Source of the DNA: Caulobacteraceae bacterium UBA5005
GTDB lineage: Bacteria; Pseudomonadota; Alphaproteobacteria; Caulobacterales; Caulobacteraceae
Direction: 5' to 3'
Length of the DNA stretch: 5,472 bases
NCBI GenBank assembly: GCA_002398405.1
Contig: DGYN01000009.1
Coordinates: 1-5,472, forward strand
Shown in pieces: positions 1 to 4,389 of this stretch. Below the pieces are notes generated by a model that saw only the letters and a program-made list of their open reading frames with translations, searched no databases and was not told the origin of the DNA. The translations under genes and the position numbers were made by a program. Every line of letters begins with the position of its first letter. Within the stretch, counting starts at the first letter, position 1.

Positions 1-230
1 CCGTCATGGACGGCGTCGAGGCCGCCCGGGCCATCCGCGCCCTGGAAAGCGAGCAAGGCCGCGTCCGCACGCCGATCGTCGCCGTCACCGCCAACGCCCT
101 GGCCCACCAGGTCGAGGACTATCTGGCCGCCGGCATGGACGGCCACGTGTCCAAGCCGATCGAGGTCACCAAGCTCTATGACGCGATCGAAGCGGCCATG
201 ACCGCCGCCCGCTTGGCCCAGGCGGCCTAA
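1..230 (+). CDS. C-terminal end of a response-regulator receiver domain (probably hybrid histidine kinase), 5' end outside window
   Basis: The open frame runs from the window edge (first whole codon at position 3) to a TAA at 228-230, leaving 75 residues. The visible start, VMDGVEAARAIR, is the segment that follows the phospho-acceptor Asp in receiver domains (DxxMPVMDG). The two edge bases are compatible with the preceding Pro codon. Next come TPIVAVTANAL, with the switch Thr at about residue 29, and the GMDGHVSKPIE motif with the conserved Lys at residue 51. A final helix ends about 20 residues later. The domain therefore closes the protein, which fits a hybrid sensor kinase whose receiver is C-terminal; many such proteins carry exactly this MDGxEA...TANA...GMDGxxxKPI pattern. 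A stand-alone CheY/DivK-type regulator is the alternative. The Asp pocket and any kinase domains lie outside the window, so partner and signal cannot be read. The Met at position 6 is internal, not a start. Confidence 0.9.
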   Translation, partial: VMDGVEAARAIRALESEQGRVRTPIVAVTANALAHQVEDYLAAGMDGHVSKPIEVTKLYDAIEAAMTAARLAQAA

Positions 231-362
231 GTCGATCCCTCGACACTAGATGAACAGAACATAACGAGCGGCTCAGAACCGCTTCAGGCTGGCCGTGTTT
301 CTCTTAGCTCAACGTCGCTTCCCCCGGAGTGACGGGACAAGTTTCAGAGAGGAACCGAACCA

Positions 363-707
363 ATGAAAAAGATCCTGATTTCGATCGCCGCGGTCTCGGC
401 CCTGTCGGCCGCCGCCGTTCCCGCCATCGCCTCGGCCCAGTCGGTCAACGACCGTCAGGTCATGCTCGACCGTCGCATCGACATGGGCGTGCGCAACGGT
501 TCGCTGACTCGCGGCGAGGCCCATCGCCTGCGCGCCCAACTGCGCGACACCGAGCGCCTGGAGCATCGCTATCGTCGCGGCGGCCTCAGCGGCTGGGAAC
601 GCGCCGACCTGGATCGCCGCTTCGATCGCATCAGCGCCCAGATCCGCTACGAGCGCCACGACCGTGACTACGGTTACGGCTATGGCCACGGCCCGCGTCG
701 CTACTAG
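363..707 (+). CDS. Small exported charged protein with two GxL(S/T)xxE-type helix repeats, function unknown
   Basis: The 114-residue product begins with a clear Sec signal peptide: MKK, a hydrophobic stretch at residues 4-23, and a likely cleavage site ASA|QS after residue 25. An AGAGAGGA ribosome-binding sequence at 346-353 lies 9 bases before the ATG and fixes the start. The mature part is rich in Arg, Asp and Glu and predicted helical. It holds two similar segments: NGSLTRGEAHRLRAQL (residues 45-60) and GGLSGWERADLDRRFD (73-88), each with a Gly-x-Leu-Ser/Thr turn followed by a charged helix. The tail, DYGYGYGHGPRRY, is low-complexity and aromatic. From memory, proteins of this pattern are frequent in Caulobacter and sphingomonads and are annotated as hypothetical; I know no assigned function. 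A periplasmic location is inferred. No lipobox Cys or later membrane segment is seen. It sits alone on the plus strand, 132 bases after the receiver gene, so it probably has its own promoter, though I could not identify one. Confidence 0.88.
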   Translation: MKKILISIAAVSALSAAAVPAIASAQSVNDRQVMLDRRIDMGVRNGSLTRGEAHRLRAQLRDTERLEHRYRRGGLSGWERADLDRRFDRISAQIRYERHDRDYGYGYGHGPRRY

Positions 708-713
708 AGCCTT

Positions 714-1535
714 CTAGGCCGGCGCCACCCGGAGCCGGCTCTCCAAGACCGTGAAGCCGCGGCCGCGCAACAGAACGCGCGCGCCGCGGCTTTCGCATTC
801 CAGGTCCCCGCCCCGGCCGGGATAGGCCTGGTGGAATTTCAGCGGGCTCTTGCCCAGCTTTTCCTCGTAGAGCGGCGTCAGTATGCAGTGGGCCGATCCG
901 GTGGTCGGGTCCTCCGGGATGCCGAAGCCCGGCGCGAAGAAGCGGCTGACCACGGCATAGGGCTTATCCGCATCTGCCAGGGCGACAGTCACCGTCTGGC
1001 CAGGGCCGCCGGTCGCCTCGCCCTCGATCCGCTTGATCGCTGCGAGATCGGGCTTCAGGCCGCGCACCGTCGCCTCGCTATCCATCACCGCGATCAGATA
1101 GGCCCCGGCCCAGACCTCGACGGGCTGCGCGCCCAGCGCCTCGGCCAGACCCGCCGGGATCTCCGTCCGGCGCGGCGGGTCGGCGGGGAAATCCATCTCC
1201 AGGCCATCGCCGGTGCGCTTCACCGTCAGCGGACCCGACAGAGTGTCAAAGGTCAGCAACGGGACGTCGACGCCCAGTTCCTCGAACAGGGTATGCGCCG
1301 CCGCCAGGGTGGCGTGACCGCACAAGGGGGCCTCAAGGGCCGGCGTGAACCAGCGCAGACCGTAGCGGGCCGGGTCCTTGGTCTTCAGCAGATAGGCCGT
1401 CTCGGCCTGATTGTTCTCGGCCGCCAGGGCCTGCATCCATGCGGGGGAGGGCCAGGCGTCCAGTGGCTCAACCACGCAGGCGGGGTTGCCCTTGAACGGT
1501 CCGCTGGCGAAGGCGTCGATGGTCCACTGGCGCAT
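714..1535 (-). CDS. PhzF-family isomerase/epimerase-like protein
   Basis: The 273-residue protein has the full length and both similar halves of the PhzF/diaminopimelate-epimerase fold. The N-terminus, QWTIDAFASGPFKGNPACVV, is diagnostic. NNQAETAYL carries the conserved catalytic Glu at residue 45, CGHAT has His74, and the second-half motif EDPTTGSAHC (208-217) has Asp209 and Ser214, followed by GRGGDLECE at 240-248. In phenazine producers PhzF isomerises trans-2,3-dihydro-3-hydroxyanthranilate. No other phenazine genes are visible here, so a different small-molecule isomerase role is more likely and the substrate is unknown. A cytoplasmic location is expected. The ATG is preceded by GGGAGA at 1541-1546, five bases away, which supports the start. 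The gene follows a terminator-like repeat and a candidate promoter and operator, so it looks like its own transcription unit. It ends 6 bases from the convergent exported-protein gene. Confidence 0.93.
   Translation of the reverse strand: MRQWTIDAFASGPFKGNPACVVEPLDAWPSPAWMQALAAENNQAETAYLLKTKDPARYGLRWFTPALEAPLCGHATLAAAHTLFEELGVDVPLLTFDTLSGPLTVKRTGDGLEMDFPADPPRRTEIPAGLAEALGAQPVEVWAGAYLIAVMDSEATVRGLKPDLAAIKRIEGEATGGPGQTVTVALADADKPYAVVSRFFAPGFGIPEDPTTGSAHCILTPLYEEKLGKSPLKFHQAYPGRGGDLECESRGARVLLRGRGFTVLESRLRVAPA
717..740. terminator. GC-rich hairpin at the convergent gene junction, weak terminator candidate
   Basis: GCCGGC at 718-723 is repeated at 734-739. The motif is self-complementary, so the copies can pair as a stem. 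A G-T pair at 717/740 and two inner C-G pairs around a four-base loop extend it. It begins 10 bases after the stop of the exported-protein gene and lies inside the last codons of the opposing PhzF gene. No T-run follows on either strand, so it is not a standard intrinsic terminator. The base composition may simply reflect the coding sequence. Confidence 0.2.
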
Positions 1536-1561
1536 AGCGATCTCCCAAGCTGGACATCGCT

Positions 1562-1588
1562 GTTATGCGCGGCGGAGGCGGCGGGCAA
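1562..1588 (-). promoter_or_regulatory. Candidate promoter for the PhzF-family gene
   Basis: On the minus strand TTGCCC (1588-1583) is followed after 15 bases by CATAAC (1567-1562). Each hexamer matches four of six positions of the general sigma-70 consensus, and the spacing is short. It would start transcription roughly 20 bases before the PhzF gene ATG, leaving room for the ribosome-binding site. The support is pattern only, in GC-rich DNA. Confidence 0.25.
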
Positions 1589-1595
1589 AGGCTTT

Positions 1596-1612
1596 ATTGT
1601 CCCGGTGACAAT
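1596..1612. promoter_or_regulatory. Perfect inverted repeat ATTGTC-N5-GACAAT, candidate operator upstream of the PhzF-family gene
   Basis: Two perfect 6-bp half-sites (1596-1601 and 1607-1612) flank the five bases CCGGT. The symmetry contains a T-N11-A spacing like that favoured by LysR-type regulators, and GntR-type dimers also bind sites of this size. It stands out as an AT-richer island in a GC-rich gap. It lies 60-77 bases before the PhzF start, just upstream of the candidate -35 box, a typical activator position. No regulator gene is visible nearby, so the binding protein is unknown. Confidence 0.4.
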
Positions 1613-1623
1613 CACCGCGGAGC

Positions 1624-1664
1624 TGAAAACCTCGTCCTTCGACAAGCTCAGGATGAGGTTTTCA
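1624..1664. terminator. Bidirectional intrinsic-terminator-like hairpin downstream of the thiD-nucleotidyltransferase pair
   Basis: Positions 1624-1638 and 1650-1664 form a 15-bp stem broken only by G1634-T1654, with an 11-base loop. An AAAA tract leads into the stem and a TTTT tract closes it, giving the A-stem-T arrangement of a terminator that could work on both strands. It forms one half of the larger inverted repeat at 1630-1715. On the minus strand it would stop transcripts from the nucleotidyltransferase before the PhzF gene. The T-run is only four bases and lies within the stem, so efficiency is uncertain. Confidence 0.5.
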
Positions 1665-1715
1665 ACTGCACGGCCTCAACATTCGTCCTCATCCTGAGCC
1701 TGTCGAAGGACGAGG
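1630..1715. repeat. REP-like inverted doublet, CTTCGACAAGCTCAGGATGAG family
   Basis: A 29-base arm at 1630-1658 is repeated in inverted orientation at 1687-1715 with a single difference (position 16 of the arm), separated by 28 bases. Each arm is also an imperfect palindrome: 1624-1664 folds on itself, and 1684-1695 pairs with 1707-1718 with one mismatch. This two-level symmetry is typical of REP doublets (BIME-like). From memory, the core resembles an interspersed intergenic repeat common in Caulobacterales and sphingomonad genomes. It occupies the gap 8 bases past the nucleotidyltransferase stop. Likely roles are transcript 3'-end stabilisation or termination. No REP-associated transposase is in the window. 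Confidence 0.85.
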
Positions 1716-1723
1716 ACGGCTCC

Positions 1724-2302
1724 TCACCCCTCGATGGTGATCTCCGGCCAGCGCGCCTTGGCCGAGCCCGTGGTGCGCTCCCAGCCGCCCGCGCCCTTCA
1801 CCCGGAGCGGATTGGGCCGCAGGCGCATGGCGAACAGGTCCTCCAGGCCGAAGGGCGCCCAGACGCTCAAGGAGTCATCGGCCTCGAGCCGCACGCCGAC
1901 GCAGAAGGCGGTGGCGACGAAGCGCTTCAGGGCCGAGGCGCTGTCCTCCAGCGGCGGATAGGGCTCGTCGGCGCCGAACTTCTTCTCGAACCACAGATGC
2001 ACGCGGGCCTGGTTGCGAACCTCGACCAGGTCGCGCAGCGGCGGCGCGAAGGCGGCCGCGACGCGCTGGATCACGACATCCTCGGCCTCGTAGCTGGTGT
2101 CGCTGTCGTCGTGATAGGCGACGTCATAGTCCTTGATGCCATAGGCAAGGTCGCGGCCGGTCAGAGCGTTCCAGACCGGCTGGTAGACCGCGCCGGAAAA
2201 GATCATCCAGTCCGGCAGATCCAGGTCGCGGACGGTGCGCAGCACCTGCCAGGTCGTGGGGGTGGCGCGGACGATCTCGCGCAGGCGGTCTTCCAGGGTC
2301 AT
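1724..2302 (-). CDS. DUF925-type nucleotidyltransferase family protein
   Basis: The 192-residue product has the pattern of the nucleotidyltransferase-like family PF06042 (DUF925). It shows LPDWMIFSGAVYQPVWNALTG (29-49), then GIKDYDVAYHDDSDTSYEAE (55-74), whose acidic residues are expected to form the metal site. VEVRNQARVHLWF follows at 93-105, FCVGVRLE at 133-140, and FGLEDLFAMRLRPNP at 151-165. The length is normal for the family. The biochemical substrate is not established as far as I know; the fold suggests NMP transfer or a relic of it. The ATG shares its A with the TGA of thiD (TGATG), and only a weak GGA lies upstream, so translation probably depends on re-initiation after thiD. This suggests co-expression with thiamine salvage, not necessarily a shared pathway. 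A strong palindromic repeat follows within a few bases of the stop. Confidence 0.9.
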   Translation of the reverse strand: MTLEDRLREIVRATPTTWQVLRTVRDLDLPDWMIFSGAVYQPVWNALTGRDLAYGIKDYDVAYHDDSDTSYEAEDVVIQRVAAAFAPPLRDLVEVRNQARVHLWFEKKFGADEPYPPLEDSASALKRFVATAFCVGVRLEADDSLSVWAPFGLEDLFAMRLRPNPLRVKGAGGWERTTGSAKARWPEITIEG

Positions 2303-3087
2303 CAGCGTAGCGTCCAGCCGTGGTCGAGGGGGCCGTGGCCGGCGCCGAACCCCGGCGCGCGCAGCATGGCCTCGTGGACATAGTTCCAGGCGCGGGCGAC
2401 GGCCGCGTTCAGCGACAGCCCCTGGGCCAGCCCGGTCGCGCAGGCCGAAGCTAGCGTGCAGCCGGTGCCGTGGGTGTGGCGGGTTTCGATCCTTGGGTTT
2501 TCGAAGCGGGTCTCTCCCGCCGGGGTCATCAGGATATCGACCAGGCGGTCGCCCTCTATATGGCCACCCTTCATCAGCACTGCCCGGGCGCCTAGGCTGA
2601 GCAGGGCTTCGCCGGCGCGGCGGAGGTCATCGGTGGTCCGGCAGGGGAGGCCGGTCAGCACCTCGGCTTCCGGCGCGTTGGGGGTGAGCAGGGCTGCGCG
2701 CGGGATCATCAGGCGGCGCACGGCGCCAAGGGCGCTGTCGTCCAGCAAGGCGGCGCCGCCCTTGGCCACCATGACCGGATCGATGACGGCGGGAACCCCG
2801 GCTTCATCCAGCAGATAGGCGACGGTTTCCACAGTGTCGCGCGAGCCCAGCATGCCGGTCTTGATCACGTCGGCCCCGATGTCCGACAAAACGGCCCGGG
2901 CCTGGGCGGCCAGGATATCGAGCGGGATCGGATGAACGCCGGTGACGCCAAGGGTGTTCTGCACGGTGATGGCGGTCACCGCTGTGGCCGCATAGCCGCC
3001 CAGCGCGGTCACGGCCTTGATGTCCGCCTGGATCCCCGCCCCGCCGCCGGAGTCGGAACCCGCGATGATGAGAACGCGTCCCTGCAT
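2302..3087 (-). CDS. thiD: ThiD, hydroxymethylpyrimidine/phosphomethylpyrimidine kinase
   Basis: ThiD phosphorylates HMP and then HMP-P to give HMP-PP, the pyrimidine half of thiamine, in the cytoplasm. The 261-residue protein is full length for this ribokinase-like family. Motifs in order are AGSDSGGGAGIQADIK (9-24), VQNTLGVTGVHPIP (42-55, substrate region), KTGMLGS (76-82), VIDPVMVAKGG (101-111), LTPNAPEAEVLTG (134-146), LMKGGH (171-176) and HTHGTGCTLASA (204-215), the last holding the anion-hole glycines and the conserved Cys210. The start is set by family alignment, since VLIIAGSDS must lie near the N-terminus. Oddly, the bases before the ATG are pyrimidine-rich (CCCCTTCC) with no Shine-Dalgarno sequence. 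The start lies 36 bases from a large palindromic repeat that separates it from folP. It overlaps the downstream nucleotidyltransferase by one base. No thiamine riboswitch is visible in the 124-base gap upstream. Confidence 0.97.
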   Translation of the reverse strand: MQGRVLIIAGSDSGGGAGIQADIKAVTALGGYAATAVTAITVQNTLGVTGVHPIPLDILAAQARAVLSDIGADVIKTGMLGSRDTVETVAYLLDEAGVPAVIDPVMVAKGGAALLDDSALGAVRRLMIPRAALLTPNAPEAEVLTGLPCRTTDDLRRAGEALLSLGARAVLMKGGHIEGDRLVDILMTPAGETRFENPRIETRHTHGTGCTLASACATGLAQGLSLNAAVARAWNYVHEAMLRAPGFGAGHGPLDHGWTLR

Positions 3088-3123
3088 GGAAGGGGATTGG
3101 GACAGAAGCGCGCGCCGCGCAAT

Positions 3124-3224
3124 GGGGACAGTTTGAAATTGCGCAGCAAATTCTAACTGTCCCCGACACCCCTGCCACCGCGTCGGGGACAGTTAGAAAT
3201 CCTGGCGGATTTCAAACAGTCCCC
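3124..3224. repeat. 101-bp nested REP-like palindrome of four GGGGACAGTT arms between folP and thiD
   Basis: Four related arms are present: 3124-3142 (forward), 3146-3164 (inverted), 3185-3202 (forward) and 3207-3224 (inverted). Arms 1 and 2 pair at 17 of 19 positions with a 3-base loop, and arms 3 and 4 at 16 of 18 with a 4-base loop. The inner pair also matches over a perfect 17 bp (3151-3167 with 3182-3198). The outer pair matches at 15 of 16 (3124-3139 with 3209-3224). The element can therefore form either two adjacent hairpins or one long hairpin. From memory, GGGGACAGTT-type palindromes are dispersed in many proteobacterial genomes and are associated with REP/RAYT systems; no transposase is in the window. 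Its right end overlaps the last 13 bases of folP. Confidence 0.9.
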
Positions 3225-4009
3225 AGCGCCTCCCAGACCCTCAGCGCCTGGACCGTGTCCTTGACGTCATGCACCCGCACGCAGGCCGCGCCGTTGGCGG
3301 CTCCCCAGGTGGCCAGGGCGATGGAGCCGCCAAACCGGTCGGCGGGATCGGCAGCGGTGGGGTCGATGGCTTTCAGGAAGCTTTTGCGGCTCGCGCCCAA
3401 GACCACCGGATAGCCCAGGGCCGCGAAATCCGGCAGGGCGCGCAAGAGGGCGAGGTTGTGTGAGAGGGTCTTGCCGAAGCCGACGCCGGGATCGGTCCAG
3501 ATCGAGTCCCGCAGGACGCCGGCGGCCATGGCGGCGGCGGCCCGCTCTTTAAGGAAAGCGATCACCTCGCCGACCACGTCCTCATAGGCGGGAGCGGTCT
3601 GCATGGATCTGGGGTCGCCCAGCATGTGCATGAGGATGACGCCGCAGTTCAGATCGGAGGCGGTCTCGACCGCGCCCTCGGCGCGCAGGGCGTTGACGTC
3701 GTTCCAGATCGCGCAACCCGCGCCGACCGCCGCGCGGGCGACGGCCGGTTTCATGGTGTCGATGGAAAGAATCGCGCCGGCGCCCGCCAGGCCCTCGATC
3801 ACCGGCAGAACCCGGTCGATTTCCTCAGCCTGGGAGACCGGCGCCGCGCCGGGACGGGTGGATTCACCGCCGATGTCGAGGATGTCGGCGCCCTCGGCGA
3901 TCAGCCTAAGGCCGTGGGCGATGGCGTCGGCGGAGGTTCTGAAGCGCCCCCCATCGGAGAAACTGTCCGGGGTGACGTTCACAATCCCCATGACCTTGGG
4001 GCCTGTCAT
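3212..4009 (-). CDS. folP: FolP, dihydropteroate synthase
   Basis: FolP joins p-aminobenzoate to the pterin pyrophosphate to make dihydropteroate in cytoplasmic folate synthesis. It is the sulfonamide target. The 265-residue TIM-barrel protein shows MGIVNVTPDSFSDGG (7-21), DIGGESTRPGA (45-55), SIDT with Asp84, WNDVNALR with Asn103, LMHMLGDP (126-133), DPGVGFGK (173-180, Asp173), GASRKSFL with Lys209, and RVHDVKDT (245-252, Arg245). All expected pterin and phosphate ligands are present. The loop residues linked to sulfonamide resistance (Phe17, Thr51, Pro53) are of the ordinary sensitive type. The ATG overlaps the upstream VOC gene by four bases (ATGA), and GGAAG precedes it by four bases, so the genes are probably translationally coupled. 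The last three codons (Gly-Thr-Val) and the TGA stop lie within the palindromic repeat at 3124-3224. The C-terminus is somewhat shorter than E. coli FolP (282 residues). Confidence 0.97.
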   Translation of the reverse strand: MTGPKVMGIVNVTPDSFSDGGRFRTSADAIAHGLRLIAEGADILDIGGESTRPGAAPVSQAEEIDRVLPVIEGLAGAGAILSIDTMKPAVARAAVGAGCAIWNDVNALRAEGAVETASDLNCGVILMHMLGDPRSMQTAPAYEDVVGEVIAFLKERAAAAMAAGVLRDSIWTDPGVGFGKTLSHNLALLRALPDFAALGYPVVLGASRKSFLKAIDPTAADPADRFGGSIALATWGAANGAACVRVHDVKDTVQALRVWEALGTV

Positions 4010-4368
4010 CGCGCTTCCACCACAGAGAGCATGTTACCCTCCGGGTCCTTGAACCAGGCGATCTTTTCGCCGTCGGGGCCGGTCCAGACCCCGGCGCTGT
4101 CCTGTTCGCGGTGCCAGCGTTCGGCGATGACGCCCTTGTCCTTGAGGGCGGCCAGGAAGGCGCCGATGTCGGCGGTCTCGAAGCCGAAGACGGTCATGGC
4201 CCCCGGCTTGTGCCCGTCGGCGGTGATGATCCGCACCGGGTGGCCCTCATAGACCAGGTGCAGGACGTCGTCGTCGGCAAGGACCACGGAAAGGCCAAGC
4301 ACCCCTTCATAGAAGGGGCGCAGGCGTTTGACGTCGGCGGTGTGGATGTAGCTGATCGCCCGGGTCAT
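4006..4368 (-). CDS. VOC-superfamily (glyoxalase/bleomycin-resistance fold) protein
   Basis: The 120-residue product matches one VOC domain made of two beta-alpha-beta-beta-beta modules. The first runs from ISYIHTADVKRLRPFYEGVLGL (5-26). The second starts near MTVFGFETADIGAFLAAL (58-75) and ends in WFKDPEGNMLSVVEAR (105-120), the usual VOC closing signature. His9 and Glu118 are at positions that commonly bind metal in the family. The length is typical for a single-domain dimer. The substrate cannot be assigned; glyoxalase-like enzyme, dioxygenase or ligand-binding protein are all possible. AAGGG five bases before the ATG supports the start. It sits 21 bases after ftsH and overlaps folP by ATGA, so it appears to be the middle gene of an ftsH-VOC-folP operon. 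That placement is unusual compared with the direct ftsH-folP linkage of many proteobacteria. Confidence 0.92.
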   Translation of the reverse strand: MTRAISYIHTADVKRLRPFYEGVLGLSVVLADDDVLHLVYEGHPVRIITADGHKPGAMTVFGFETADIGAFLAALKDKGVIAERWHREQDSAGVWTGPDGEKIAWFKDPEGNMLSVVEAR

Positions 4369-4389
4369 GGCCGCCCTTAGAGGGAGCCC

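Noticed and set aside
267..283. AGCGG / CCGCT hairpin downstream of the receiver gene as a terminator
   Set aside because: The stem is only five base pairs with a 7-base loop and no adjacent T-run. The GTCGA/TCGAC hairpin at 231-244 is equally short, so neither is a supportable terminator.
351..356. GGAAC as an EcfG-type -35 element before the exported-protein gene
   Set aside because: It lies within the leader, seven bases before the ATG, and leaves no room for a -10 element and start site. No GGAAC is found further upstream in the gap.
714..1535. Phenazine biosynthesis locus
   Set aside because: Only a single PhzF-family gene is present. No other phz genes adjoin it, and isolated family members are widespread in bacteria that do not make phenazines.
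831..1697. Long plus-strand open frame opposite the PhzF gene
   Set aside because: It is the antisense shadow of a clear PhzF-family gene. Its translation is Arg/Gly-rich without recognisable motifs, and it runs into the palindromic repeat.
1565..2383. Plus-strand open frame of about 270 codons across the repeat and nucleotidyltransferase
   Set aside because: It lies opposite the DUF925 gene, crosses a REP-like element and part of thiD, and has no family features. High GC makes long antisense frames common.
3088..3211. Thiamine (TPP) riboswitch upstream of thiD
   Set aside because: I looked for the conserved CUGAGA and ACCUGA-type motifs on the minus strand and did not see them. The gap is filled by the palindromic repeat.
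3626..4252. Plus-strand open frame opposite folP and the VOC gene
   Set aside because: It is the complement of two well-supported genes with intact catalytic motifs and has no convincing protein family pattern of its own.
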